Notes: a model not told the origin generated them from the letters alone. DNA of 33,282 nt from Chloroflexota bacterium (GCA_019873725.1 JAIOAS010000019.1:1-33282), one strand, 5' to 3'. Positions 16,772-28,519 are shown, numbered from the stretch's first letter. Translations and numbers: made by a program.

Positions 16772-16983
16772 CAGCCCTGCAATCCTGGATCGTTCGGTTA
16801 ACCGGTGAAAGTGTATCCGCCTGGATGAAGCGGCCCAGGGCGGGGTCGGCGTTGTAAAGGTACAACCCGATGGCCGCGTCCTCGATTTGCCCGGTGAAGC
16901 GCCGCGCGGTGGGCGCCGGTCGCAGCGGCGAGAATGCAAGGAGGCGGTAGAAGGGCAGAGGAAACGCAGCCGGGTTGCCAAAT
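16764..16983 (-). pseudogene. RHS repeat-associated core domain remnant
   Basis: The minus-strand frame ending in TAA at 16764 reads [20 protein letters not shown], then PALGRFIQADTLSP. This is the conserved RHS core (FTGQxED...GLYxYxARYYDPxLGRFxxxDT), here lacking the ARYY block. Upstream the frame is open for only about 30 more residues ([14 protein letters not shown]...) before similarity fades, and no start codon with a ribosome site is found. It is a decayed 3' piece of a large YD/RHS surface protein gene, whose C-termini often carry toxins. Confidence 0.7.
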
Positions 16984-17053
16984 TCACAGATTCGAGTATG
17001 CTTATAGCCAGATTAAACACAATTTTTTAACGCACTTAAGGAGGGAAAGTTCT

Positions 17054-18052
17054 ATGGCTATCCAGATTATCGGCGGCCCCTTGCCCAATATCCCCTGGGA
17101 AGATCGGCCGGCAGGCGCCCACGGCGTCGTGTGGCGCTCGGTGCGCAACCCGATCATCCCCCGCGACCTGCTTCCCACTTCCAACAGCATCTTCAACAGC
17201 GCCGTCGTGCCGTACAAAGGCGCGTTCGCTGGCGTCTTTCGCTGCGACGATACTGCGCGCAATATGCAATTGCACGCCGGGCGCAGTCAGGATGGCATCA
17301 CCTGGAAATTGGAGCCGGAGCGCATCCACTTCGCCTGCAAGAATACCGATTGTGATTGCGCCGAGGTGAACCGTTGGGTCTACGGTTACGATCCGCGCGT
17401 GGTGTGGATTGAGGATCGCTATTACGTGACCTGGTGCAACTGGTTCCACGGGCCGACGATCGGTGTAGGCTACACTTACGATTTTGAGACGTTCTATCAA
17501 TTGGAGAATGCTTTCCTCCCCTTCAATCGCAACGGCGTGCTCTTCCCCCGGCGGATCAACGGCAAATATGCAATGTTGAGCCGTCCGAGCGACAACGGCC
17601 ACACGCCCTTCGGCGACATCTTCTACAGCGAAAGCCCCGATATGCATTACTGGGGTAATCATCGCTACGTTTTCGGGACGGCAAACGGCTGGCAGAGCAC
17701 CAAAGTCGGCGCGGGGCCGATTCCCATCGAGACTTCTGAGGGGTGGTTGCTGATTTATCACGGGGTACTGACTTCGTGCAATGGCTTCGTCTACAGCGCA
17801 GGCGTGGCGTTATTAGACCTCGACCAGCCGTGGAAAGTCATCGCCCGCAGCCGCCACTACATCATCTCCCCACAAACGCTGTATGAGTGCGTAGGCGATA
17901 CGCCGAACGTCGTCTTCCCCTGTGCAGCGCTGTGCGATGCTGCGACCGGGCGGCTCGCCATCTACTACGGCGGCGCGGATACCGTTGTCGCGCTGGCGTT
18001 CGGCTACGTCGAGGAACTGATTGATTTTGCCAGACGCGATTCGCTGGTTTAG
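17054..18052 (+). CDS. Glycoside hydrolase family 130 enzyme (332 aa)
   Basis: GH130 enzymes are five-bladed beta-propeller phosphorylases or hydrolases acting mainly on beta-mannosides. The conserved [19 protein letters not shown] block (about residues 110-128) carries the catalytic Asp. Later, [23 protein letters not shown] (about 217-239) is the family's substrate and phosphate-binding block. No signal peptide, so it acts in the cytoplasm on imported manno-oligosaccharides. Phosphorylase versus hydrolase cannot be settled by eye. The ATG at 17054 follows AAGGAGGG. The 5' gap (16990-17053) is AT-rich and probably holds its promoter. Confidence 0.85.
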   Translation: MAIQIIGGPLPNIPWEDRPAGAHGVVWRSVRNPIIPRDLLPTSNSIFNSAVVPYKGAFAGVFRCDDTARNMQLHAGRSQDGITWKLEPERIHFACKNTDCDCAEVNRWVYGYDPRVVWIEDRYYVTWCNWFHGPTIGVGYTYDFETFYQLENAFLPFNRNGVLFPRRINGKYAMLSRPSDNGHTPFGDIFYSESPDMHYWGNHRYVFGTANGWQSTKVGAGPIPIETSEGWLLIYHGVLTSCNGFVYSAGVALLDLDQPWKVIARSRHYIISPQTLYECVGDTPNVVFPCAALCDAATGRLAIYYGGADTVVALAFGYVEELIDFARRDSLV

Positions 18053-18089
18053 TTCGAGTAAATCTTGTCAAAGGTGGCATTCTATAATT

Positions 18090-19382
18090 ATGGTATTGCA
18101 GAAACGATTTGGAATTCAAAGATTCTTGCTTATCATCAGTCTCATCTTGTTTTTAGGAACGGGGCCTGTTTCGCGTGTGAACGCGCAACAAGGCCCCACC
18201 AATCTACTGGTCAACGGGGATTTCGAGTATTTCGACTGGGGCATCCGCTCCTGGCCCCTACAAGACGGCATTCATGAAGTCCAGGTCTGCCCTGGCTGGC
18301 GTGCCTATTACGTGGATGAGCCGCCGGCCAAAGCCAAGGCGCCGGATTACTGGCGGCGTCCCGAATTCCGTGATGTCAAGGCCACAGAATACCCCAACCG
18401 TGTCCATGGCGGCTGGTTCGCCGCCAAGTATTTCTCTTTTGCCGGGCAGCACGAAGCCGGTTTTTACCAGCAAGTGAGCGGCATCGCACCCGGGACGCCG
18501 CTGCGCTTCTCCGCTTACATGCAAACCTGGAGCTGTATGGCGGCAAAAGAGTGGAACATCTGCCCGACCGGCGATAAGTCCAACAATCCCGCGCCGATGC
18601 ACACCAAAATCGGCATTGACCCGACAGGCGGCACCGATCCCTGGTCCCCCAACGTGGTGTGGTCGCCCGAAATTGACGCCTACGATGTCTGGACGTATTT
18701 CCAGGTCGAAGCCGTCGCCCAAAACAGCACCGTCACCGTCTTCACCTACTCCTGGGCCGATTGGAAGGACGAGATTTTCCGCATGCACAACGACGTCTAT
18801 GTGGACGATGCTGTACTCATCGCCTTGAACGAGACGCAGCCAACGGCGACGCCTGAGCCGACGGCAACTCTCGATCCCTCATTGCCCACGGCAACGCCTG
18901 CGCCCACAGCAACCCCCAGGGCTACACCTACGCCACGACCGGACGGGGCAGTGGTCCACGTGGTTCAGGCCGGCGATACGTTATATGCCATTGCCCGGCA
19001 ATATGGCGTCTCTGTGGAGACATTGCTGCAATTGAACGGTTTGGCCGACGCCAACACGTTGTGGGTGGGACAGGAACTGGTGATTTCTGTACCCACAGCA
19101 ACGGCAACGCCGATGCCGGTATTGCCAACGCCGACCCCCACGTCTGTTCCGCCCACGCCGACGGCGCCACCGCCAACGCCCACAACCATCCCCCCAACGG
19201 CAACGCTGCTGCCGTCTCCAACGCCTGTCCCGACAGCTATCACCGCATCGGCGGCATCTCCCACACCCGTGTCGGTGTCGGAAAGCAAGAAAAGCACTGT
19301 GCCCTGGGGACTCATCGGCGGCGCGGGGCTGCTATTGGGCATCGGCATCGGTTTCATACTCGGCAAAACCCGGCACGGCTAA
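18090..19382 (+). CDS. LysM surface protein with N-terminal jelly-roll-like domain (430 aa)
   Basis: An exported protein. A signal peptide (about 1-32, LLIISLILFLGTG then VNA) is followed by a 220-residue domain starting NLLVNGDFEYFDWG and ending DVYVDDAVLIALN. The NGDFE start and VDD end resemble carbohydrate-binding jelly rolls (CBM4/9 type). A Pro/Thr linker leads to one LysM domain (about 287-333, VQAGDTLYAIARQYGV...LWVGQELVIS), then a second Pro/Thr stretch and a C-terminal membrane helix (about 403-428). LysM binds N-acetylglucosamine polymers such as peptidoglycan. The ATG at 18090 has AAGGTGG about 12 bases upstream. A TATAAT at 18083-18088 is too near the start to be its promoter. 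Confidence 0.8.
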   Translation: MVLQKRFGIQRFLLIISLILFLGTGPVSRVNAQQGPTNLLVNGDFEYFDWGIRSWPLQDGIHEVQVCPGWRAYYVDEPPAKAKAPDYWRRPEFRDVKATEYPNRVHGGWFAAKYFSFAGQHEAGFYQQVSGIAPGTPLRFSAYMQTWSCMAAKEWNICPTGDKSNNPAPMHTKIGIDPTGGTDPWSPNVVWSPEIDAYDVWTYFQVEAVAQNSTVTVFTYSWADWKDEIFRMHNDVYVDDAVLIALNETQPTATPEPTATLDPSLPTATPAPTATPRATPTPRPDGAVVHVVQAGDTLYAIARQYGVSVETLLQLNGLADANTLWVGQELVISVPTATATPMPVLPTPTPTSVPPTPTAPPPTPTTIPPTATLLPSPTPVPTAITASAASPTPVSVSESKKSTVPWGLIGGAGLLLGIGIGFILGKTRHG

Positions 19383-19404
19383 AATGCCCCCTTAGTTTGA
19401 TAAT

Positions 19405-19455
19405 GACCATCCAACTACCCGACTAACGACTACCTGACTAACAACCAAATACCGA
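19405..19455. repeat. GACTA-type short repeat
   Basis: Four imperfect units containing CAACTA/GACTA with 7-8 base periodicity fill the gap between the LysM gene and the nucleotidyltransferase-mutase gene. The downstream gene starts only seven bases after it and has no Shine-Dalgarno. Confidence 0.65.
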
Positions 19456-19462
19456 AATCAAC

Positions 19463-21673
19463 ATGCGCCCACTCAAAGCCGTAATCCTGGCCGCCGGCCA
19501 ACAATCCATCACCGATGACGGCGTGCCGATTGTGCTGCAAACGTTAGGCGACCGCAAAATCGCCGATTACGTCATCCGCAACGCGCTGCGCCTGGTTGCG
19601 CCGGACGACCTTTACATTGTCATCAGCCAACCGCAGAATGAAGCCCAATGCCATCTGTGGGGTATGGATGCGGCGTGTCCCTATCACTACATCGTGCAAG
19701 CAGAACAGCGTGGCACAGGCCACGCTGTTCTACAACTTGCGCCGCTCCTCAAGGACTTTGACGGCGACTTGCTCATCCTCTACGGCGACACGCCGCTTTT
19801 TCGGCTGAACTCGATCCGTGGGCTGCTTAACCGCCATCGCCTCAAACAAGCCCATCTGACGCTGCTCTCCGCCATTGTGGATCGCCCCCTCCCCTACGGG
19901 CGCATCATCCGCGACGCCGCCGGGCGCATCATAGACATCATCGAAGAGACCGATGCCTCGCCCGAAGTGCGCGAAATCCGCGAGCTGAACGTGGGTGCTT
20001 ACGTGGCACAGGCGCGGGCGCTCTTCCCGGCCCTGGAGACGCTGCCGCCCTCGCCGATAGATGGTGAATATCGTCTGACAGATTGCGCGCATCGCCTGAT
20101 CCATGCCGGGATGCGTGTGGAGAGCTACCAGATTTACGATCAAGACGAGGTGCAGGGCATCAACAACCGCGCCGACCTCGAACAAGCGATTTTCATCCTG
20201 CAAAAGCGGCTCTACCGTCCGCGTCGCACCGAAGAACAGAACCTCATCGCGTTCGGCACGGGCGGATGGCGGGCGATTATCGGCGAAGGTTTCACCATGC
20301 ACAACGTCCGCCGTCTTGCACAGGCGTTGGCGAATGAGATCATCCGCCGGGGACAGGAAAAACGCGGCGTGCTTATCGGCTTTGACCGGCGCTTCCTCTC
20401 CGACCGCGCCGCCGCGGCTGCGGCGGAAGTCTTCGCCGGGAACAACATCACCGTCACGCTGTTGAGCGAGGACGCGCCGACGCCGCTCATCACTTATGCG
20501 ACTGCAAAAGTCAATGCGGCGTATGGTCTGGCCTTCACTGCCAGCCATAACCCCCCGGAATGGAACGGCCTCAAGGTCTTTCGCGGCGACGGTTCGCTGC
20601 TGCTGGATGACGAAACGCGCCAGATCGAAGCCGAAGCCAACCATCTGCAGGCGGATGACGTGGTGAAAATTGACCTCGACCTGGCATTAGAAGCCGGCGT
20701 CGTCAACCGGCGCGACTTCACCAACGAGTACGTGGACGCCGTCGAGACGCTCATTGACCTGGCAGCCATCCGCGAGGCCGGGCTGAAGGTCATCGTGGAC
20801 CCGATGTACGGCGTGGGGCAGTTGACGCTGGGCATCATCCTCACCGAGGCACGCTGCCGTGTGACCTTCATCAACGAACGGCACGACCCGCTCTTCGGCG
20901 GACGCTCGCCTGCGCCGAATCTGGATGCCCTGCGGATGCTCATCACCCACGTCCGCAATGAAGGCTACGACCTGGGGCTGGCGACCGACGGTGATGCCGA
21001 CCGCATCGCCATTGTGGACGAGAAAGGCGAGTACGTTACCGTCAACGACATCCTGCTGCTGCTCTACTGGTACTTGCGCGCGGTGCGCGGCGAACGCGGG
21101 GGCGTGGTCCGCAACCTGGCGACGACGCACCTGCTCGACCGGCTGGCAGCGCATTTCGGCGAAGCATGCTACGAAACGCCGGTGGGCTTCAAGCACATCA
21201 CTGCCGCGATGACAGCACACAACGCGCTCCTCGGTGGGGAATCCAGCGGTGGGCTAACCATTCGCGGGCACATCCTGGGGAAGGACGGCATCTTCGCGGC
21301 GGCGCTCATTGTGGAGATGCTGGCGCGCACCGGCAAGAAGATTTCGCAACTGTTGCAGCAGATTTACGCCATCACGGGCCGGCTTTACGCGGAAGAAGAC
21401 GACATCCTGGCGACGCCGGAAATGCGCATCGTCATCCCCCGGCGGATTAAAGCCCTGATACAGGAACATGGGCATGCGCCGATCCGGCTGGGCGACTATC
21501 CTGTCGTGAGCATTTCGGAGCTGGACGGCACGAAATTCCTGCTGGAAAACGACAACTGGGCGCTGTTGCGCTTCTCCGGCACCGAGCCGCTGCTGCGGCT
21601 GTTCGCGGAGGCGGATTCGATGGAGAAGGCAAAAGAACTCATCGAGCGTCTGAAGGCGCTGGTTTCGTTGTAA
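19463..21673 (+). CDS. Nucleotidyltransferase-phosphohexomutase fusion (736 aa)
   Basis: Residues about 1-245 form a GlmU-like sugar nucleotidyltransferase (VILAAG, AEQRGTGHAV, LILYGDTPLF, ELNVGAYV, EYRLTD). Residues about 265-736 form a phosphoglucomutase/phosphomannomutase with FGTGGWRA, serine loop FTASHNPPEWNG, metal loop LATDGDADR, sugar loop GGESSGG and phosphate loop RFSGTEPLLR. The mutase is complete. The transferase has lost the usual GTRM...PK nucleotide-binding signature; the same place reads LAAGQQSITDDGVPIV, so it may be inactive or altered. Together they could convert a hexose 6-phosphate to the 1-phosphate and then to a nucleotide sugar. The ATG at 19463 has no Shine-Dalgarno. 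Confidence 0.85.
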   Translation: MRPLKAVILAAGQQSITDDGVPIVLQTLGDRKIADYVIRNALRLVAPDDLYIVISQPQNEAQCHLWGMDAACPYHYIVQAEQRGTGHAVLQLAPLLKDFDGDLLILYGDTPLFRLNSIRGLLNRHRLKQAHLTLLSAIVDRPLPYGRIIRDAAGRIIDIIEETDASPEVREIRELNVGAYVAQARALFPALETLPPSPIDGEYRLTDCAHRLIHAGMRVESYQIYDQDEVQGINNRADLEQAIFILQKRLYRPRRTEEQNLIAFGTGGWRAIIGEGFTMHNVRRLAQALANEIIRRGQEKRGVLIGFDRRFLSDRAAAAAAEVFAGNNITVTLLSEDAPTPLITYATAKVNAAYGLAFTASHNPPEWNGLKVFRGDGSLLLDDETRQIEAEANHLQADDVVKIDLDLALEAGVVNRRDFTNEYVDAVETLIDLAAIREAGLKVIVDPMYGVGQLTLGIILTEARCRVTFINERHDPLFGGRSPAPNLDALRMLITHVRNEGYDLGLATDGDADRIAIVDEKGEYVTVNDILLLLYWYLRAVRGERGGVVRNLATTHLLDRLAAHFGEACYETPVGFKHITAAMTAHNALLGGESSGGLTIRGHILGKDGIFAAALIVEMLARTGKKISQLLQQIYAITGRLYAEEDDILATPEMRIVIPRRIKALIQEHGHAPIRLGDYPVVSISELDGTKFLLENDNWALLRFSGTEPLLRLFAEADSMEKAKELIERLKALVSL

Positions 21674-21768
21674 TACATAGTTGGCGGGCGCCGTCGTCGG
21701 TACTTGACAAAGGGTCTGAGATGGCACAAACATGGAAGAAAAGGAATGACTGCAAGAAGGAGCGAAAA

Positions 21769-21999
21769 ATGACGACCTATCAAGCCATCTATACAGACCG
21801 GATTCGCCAGGAAGTGGCGCAGATCCCGGGCGAATACTTGCCGCTCCTGTTGGAGATGATCCATTTATTTCGTCAAAGCATTGCCCTCAAGCCGGCCGAG
21901 GAGAGTTTTCGTCAAGGCTGGCAAGAGGCTTTGCGATCAGAGGCGTTGCCGGTCGCTGATTTGTGGACAGGAACTGAAAACGTCAGTTACTGTGGATGA
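21769..21999 (+). CDS. Small antitoxin-like protein, orphan (76 aa)
   Basis: The protein is helical and acidic, with the pattern AEESFRQGWQEALRSEALPVADLW near its C-terminus, a form common in small toxin-antitoxin partner proteins of Chloroflexota and cyanobacteria. I know no function for it. The ATG at 21769 follows AAGAAGGAG, favoured over the in-frame ATG at 21721. The gene after it is convergent, so no toxin partner is encoded here. Confidence 0.55.
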   Translation: MTTYQAIYTDRIRQEVAQIPGEYLPLLLEMIHLFRQSIALKPAEESFRQGWQEALRSEALPVADLWTGTENVSYCG

Positions 22000-22010
22000 A
22001 CTGCGTGACG

Positions 22011-22919
22011 TTACAATAATCCCCGCGCCAGTCGAATTGCCCCTTGCGCCGGTTCGTGGACGGGCGTCAAAGGCGACAACATCAATCCCCGTTCAATCGT
22101 CGCCGCCACAAACGCCGCGCGGACGCTCTGCCCTCTGAGAATGACGCTCCCGGTCAACGCGCAGGGAATCGCGCCGGTCAACGCCAGTCGTCGCACGACG
22201 GCATCCACCGCGATAGCCAATTCCCGGCCGGCATCCTGCAAAATGGCCTCGGCCACCGCGTCGCCTTGCAAAGCCACGGCCTGCACTAACGCCGCTAACG
22301 CCGCAATGTCGGCGCACTGCGTGGATTTGTACACGTGACCGATCAAGTCCTGTGGTTGCGCGAGCGACCAGTGATCGAGGATCGCCTCTGTGAGCGCGGT
22401 CTGCGGGCCACGCCCGTCGGCAGCGCGGGCCACGGCGCGTAACGCCGCCCGCCCAATGGCGTAGCCGCTGCCGTCGTCGCCGAGCAGATACCCCCACCCG
22501 TCCGCGCGGGCAACCTGGCCGTGTGCATCCTCGCCGTAGACCATCGAGCCGGTGCCACAGAGCACGGCGACGCCCCACCCTTCCGGCGTCCCTGCTGCCA
22601 ATGCCAGGCGCGCGTCGTGCGTGATGACGACGGGCACACCGGGATAGCGTGCGTCGGCCCACGCGCGCAGCACGGCCTGGTCGGCGGGACGCGCTGCGCC
22701 AGCCATACCCAGGCAAAGCGCCGCCGGGCTTACCGCCCGTCCGCCCGCCGCGGCCGCCACTGCCGCATCGAGCGCCGCGTAAGCCGCCTCCGCACCGATG
22801 ACGAGGTAGTTGGACGTCCCGGCCATCCCGCGCCCCAGGATATTGCCATCCCGGTCGGCGATGAGCGCCGTCGTCTTACTCCCCCCGCCGTCAATGCCGA
22901 TGAGAATGTCGGATAACAA
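22011..22919 (-). CDS. BadF/BadG-type N-acetylglucosamine or MurNAc kinase (302 aa)
   Basis: An ASKHA-fold sugar kinase of the BadF/BadG/BcrA/BcrD ATPase family, which includes human-type GlcNAc kinase and clostridial MurK. Motifs are GIDGGGSKTTALI (phosphate 1), LCLGMAGAARP, AVLCGTGSMVYG (phosphate 2) and GWGYLLGDDGSGYAIG. It would phosphorylate an amino sugar at C6. The start is TTG at 22919: AAGGAG sits at the right distance before it, and inside any longer reading frame. It follows the AnmK-MurQ fusion on the same strand 346 bases downstream, supporting a role in cell-wall sugar salvage. Confidence 0.82.
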   Translation of the reverse strand: MLSDILIGIDGGGSKTTALIADRDGNILGRGMAGTSNYLVIGAEAAYAALDAAVAAAAGGRAVSPAALCLGMAGAARPADQAVLRAWADARYPGVPVVITHDARLALAAGTPEGWGVAVLCGTGSMVYGEDAHGQVARADGWGYLLGDDGSGYAIGRAALRAVARAADGRGPQTALTEAILDHWSLAQPQDLIGHVYKSTQCADIAALAALVQAVALQGDAVAEAILQDAGRELAIAVDAVVRRLALTGAIPCALTGSVILRGQSVRAAFVAATIERGLMLSPLTPVHEPAQGAIRLARGLL

Positions 22920-23265
22920 AAACTCTCCTTGCAATCAGCAGATTAAGCAGATTGAGCAGATTTATCGGCAAAACAATAAAATCTTGGGAGGCTCGGGCCG
23001 ATCTCCAGACCGCGCCCGCTCAACACATCACTCTGCTGTGGCGCGGTTAGAGACCGGCCACAGCGATACAAGGGATGTTGTTCAGACAAAAGATCAACCA
23101 CGAATTTACACGAATCTCCACTAATTTGCTCCGTTCGTGAAAATTCGTGCAGATTCGTGGTTAAATCCGCTGACACAAAAAACATTCGTGAAAATTCGTG
23201 CAGATTCGTGGTTAAATCCGCTGACACAAAAAATAACATTCGTGAAAATTCGTGCAGATTCGTGG
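22920..23265. repeat. Mixed intergenic repeats between kinase and AnmK-MurQ genes
   Basis: Three 9-bp AGCAGATTR units (22937-22963) precede the kinase start on the plus strand. A hairpin CTGTGGC...GCCACAG spans 23036-23063 with a bulged CGGT/ACCG inner stem. Then come three copies of a 51-54 bp repeat beginning TTCGTGAAAATTCG at 23134, 23185 and 23239. The last copy runs into the stop codon of the fusion gene. No gene is seen here. Confidence 0.9.
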
Positions 23266-26258
<2,993 letters not shown>

Positions 26259-26279
26259 TGTCTTCCTTGACTCCTTCGC

Positions 26280-26325
26280 AAATAGCTACAGAGAACACCG
26301 GGTTCACAGAGAAAAGTAAAAATCT
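26280..26325. repeat. ACAGAGAACACC/TTCACAGAGAA repeat
   Basis: Short imperfect copies of ACAGAGAA with spacers, directly upstream of the lipoprotein gene (minus strand) and at the broken end of the GNAT remnant. It may mark the join where the acetyltransferase was truncated. Confidence 0.55.
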
Positions 26326-26365
26326 CTATGCTCCACGTATTCCGCGGTGAAATTTCCGTATGCGC

Positions 26366-26566
26366 ATCTTCGGTCTTCAGCGTAGTCACACCTACTAGCT
26401 CACCATTGATTTCTGCAACGACGAATATGTGGCCGAGTTCCGTGTAGTGCGCTGTGATGTCGTCCAGGTCTGGATTGCGCGTCTCATCAATCCACCCGAA
26501 ATGCTCACCCAGGCCGGTGAGGATGGGCCGGCGCACGGCGTCTTGATCACGCGGTTCGAATGGGCG
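26366..26566 (-). pseudogene. Truncated GNAT acetyltransferase fragment
   Basis: About 67 codons read RPFEPRDQDAVRRPILTGLG, EHFGWIDETRNPDLDDI and FVVAEINGELVGVTTL, the N-terminal half of a GNAT-type N-acetyltransferase up to the beta-4 strand. The acetyl-CoA-binding Q/RxxGxG/A half is missing; the frame then runs into unrelated sequence ending in a repeat. No good ribosome site or native start is visible. It is most likely a deletion remnant. Confidence 0.65.
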
Positions 26567-26579
26567 ACCAGAATGTGAA

Positions 26580-27021
26580 TCAGGGGGAGATAATTCTATC
26601 AGCAAAACCGGGATATACTCTGCAAAAATCTTTTACATTCAAGGTAACAATGTTATCTACTTTCGTCTTCACAGCAGTATAGAGTATCAGGGCACCGTAG
26701 ATAACACTACCCGTTATCTCTCTTTCAGATAGGTCTTGCACAACCGCACTATAATCGGCTTCATTTAAGGATACAACCTGACACAGCTCGAGCACGTTTT
26801 GCTTGATGAGACGCGAGGCTATCTGCGGAGAAATCCGTGGATGCACAGGTAGATTCGTAAGAACAGCGTACAATTCGCAATTCGGCGATCGAGTGGGCGG
26901 CAACAATGCCTGTAATGGCTTTCTGTTTAACGCGCTGTAGCCAGGGCAGCGCACGTTCATGCATCGGATGCGCCTCAACCATTGCCGCCACCAAAGCTGA
27001 GGTATCGAACAAAATATTCAT
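26580..27021 (-). pseudogene. VapC-like PIN toxin broken by a 7-bp tandem duplication
   Basis: The first part (ATG 27021) reads MNILFDTSALVAAMVEAHPM up to AAHSIAEL. The rest continues in another frame as YAVLTNLPVHPRISPQ through NIVTLNVKDFCRVYPG to the stop at 26580. Joined, they form a normal 144-aa PIN protein. The break is at 26871-26884, where CAATTCG occurs twice in a row; removing one copy restores AHSIAELYAVLTNLP. The start overlaps the antitoxin gene by four bases (ATGA). If the sequence is right, the toxin is inactive. Confidence 0.88.
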
Positions 27022-27296
27022 AGGGCAGCCTGATTTTGCAGGTTGACAATGCGGCGTTCACGTTCGTCGCGGACCACGTTTGTCAAATCAGCATCCGATT
27101 GCGCTTTGACCACCAAGATTCCCTGCTTTTCGACCAACATGGGTGAACTATCCTGAACGCGCAGACAAAGCTCATCGCTTTTCCCTACCTCGAAAAGAAG
27201 CGTCATACCTTGCGATAAGCCCAGCCGCTTGCAAAAAGCGGAGGGAATCACAATACGACCATGATGATCCACAGAAACCTGAACCACTTCACGCAT
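27018..27296 (-). CDS. AbrB/MazE-type antitoxin, VapB-like (92 aa)
   Basis: The N-terminal 45 residues form a SpoVT-AbrB swapped-hairpin DNA-binding domain (VQVSVDHHGRIVIPSAFCKRLGLSQGMTLLFEV). The C-terminal part is charged and would bind the toxin. Such proteins neutralise PIN toxins and repress their own operon. Its stop overlaps the start of the vapC-like gene (ATGA), the standard antitoxin-first order. No strong Shine-Dalgarno is apparent. The partner toxin is frameshifted. Confidence 0.82.
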   Translation of the reverse strand: MREVVQVSVDHHGRIVIPSAFCKRLGLSQGMTLLFEVGKSDELCLRVQDSSPMLVEKQGILVVKAQSDADLTNVVRDERERRIVNLQNQAAL

Positions 27297-27349
27297 CTGA
27301 CTACCTCAGAACCTGGATTTGTCTTTATTGTACTCGAATTCGCTATGTA

Positions 27350-28519
27350 TCACAAGTCTACCGCCTCCACAATCGCCCGATGCACCGCAACACGCAACCC
27401 CGCAATGCGCCGGTCCTGCCGCCCATTGTAGACCTCATTCGTCAGCAATGCCACCACGAGGTCGCGGTCGGGGTCTATCCACAAGCTCGTACCGGTAAAG
27501 CCGGTATGCCCGAAGGCACGCCGGCTGAACGGGTGGCTGCTGGCCTCCGGGTCGTCCAGCCACAGCGCAAAGCCCAGGCCGCGCCGCGTGCCGATGCCGT
27601 CGGTATAGCAGCGCGTCATCGCGTCCACCGTGGAGGATAACAGCAAGGGGAATCCGCGCCGCTGCCCGGTCGGGCGATCCAGGAACGTCTGCCCGAACGC
27701 GGCGATGTCTTCCGCCGTGGAGAACACCCCCGCGTGCCCGGCGACGCCGTCGAGCCGGTAGGCGTTCTCGTCGTGAACCGCGCCGACGATACGACGGTTG
27801 CGCCAGGCGCAGAATTCGGTCGGCGCGACGGATTTTGGATTTTGGATTTCCGATTTTGGGATCGCGACGTTTTCAGGTGATAGTGGCAAATAGCCAGTAC
27901 GCTGCAAATCCAACGGGGCGGTGACGCGATGGCGCACGGCGGCGTCAAGGGATTGTCCGGCGAGGCGTTCGATTGCCATGCCTACCAGAATCAAGCCGAT
28001 ATCGCTGTAGATGACTTGTGTGCCGGTGGGGTACGAGAAGAAGGTGTTCAGCGCCATCTGGCGGGCGGCGGTGGCGCTGGGTTCGCGGTAGAGCGGACGC
28101 CACGCCGGTAGGCCGGAGGTGTGGGTGAGCAAATCGTGAAACGTAACCCGTCCAGCATCGACATAGCCGCCATTCTCGGCGACAGCGACCATCCCGCCAG
28201 GACTGAGCGGGTCTTCGTAAGGCTGGATAGGCCGCAACCCGCTGAACTCCGGCAAAACCGCGCTAACCGGAGTATCAAGTGCGACGCGGCCTTCTTCCAC
28301 GAGCGTCATAAAAGCGGTGACGGTGAAAAGTTTGCTCACCGAAGCCATATCGAACAGCGTATTACGTTGCGTTGGGCATGCGCGCGTCTCCGGGGCAAGC
28401 CAGCCGAACGCCTCGGAAAACACAACTTCCCCCTGAAACCGCACGACAAGTTGCGCCGCCGGTGTAATGACGCCGGTAGCATTTTGCAAAATCATATTGG
28501 CGTTGCTTAAATCCATCAT
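27350..28519 (-). CDS. Serine hydrolase, beta-lactamase/PBP class C family (389 aa)
   Basis: An S12-type serine hydrolase. S60-x-x-K63 (MASVSKLFT) is the nucleophile motif, YSD (VIYSDIGL) the second, and HTG (FGHTGFTG) the third. LLTHTSGLP is also typical. Related enzymes include D,D-peptidases such as YfeW, which sits beside murQ in E. coli, as well as esterases; context with AnmK-MurQ supports a cell-wall role. No signal peptide is visible. ATG at 28519 (or 28516) follows GGGGAGG. A repeat at 27831-27861 adds about 10 residues (IPKSEIQNPKS) after LPLSPENVA. It is divergent from the BMP gene. Confidence 0.82.
   Translation of the reverse strand: MMDLSNANMILQNATGVITPAAQLVVRFQGEVVFSEAFGWLAPETRACPTQRNTLFDMASVSKLFTVTAFMTLVEEGRVALDTPVSAVLPEFSGLRPIQPYEDPLSPGGMVAVAENGGYVDAGRVTFHDLLTHTSGLPAWRPLYREPSATAARQMALNTFFSYPTGTQVIYSDIGLILVGMAIERLAGQSLDAAVRHRVTAPLDLQRTGYLPLSPENVAIPKSEIQNPKSVAPTEFCAWRNRRIVGAVHDENAYRLDGVAGHAGVFSTAEDIAAFGQTFLDRPTGQRRGFPLLLSSTVDAMTRCYTDGIGTRRGLGFALWLDDPEASSHPFSRRAFGHTGFTGTSLWIDPDRDLVVALLTNEVYNGRQDRRIAGLRVAVHRAIVEAVDL
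27831..27861. repeat. GATTTTG-type heptamer insert in the serine hydrolase
   Basis: Four 7-8 bp units of GATTTTG/GGATTTC type lie in the coding region and encode PKSEIQNPKS on the minus strand. The same heptamer forms part of the AnmK-MurQ linker at 24198-24231. Confidence 0.8.

Noticed and set aside
18065..18088. TTGTCA/TATAAT promoter before the LysM gene
   Set aside because: The spacer is only 12 bases and the -10 would place the start point after the start codon.
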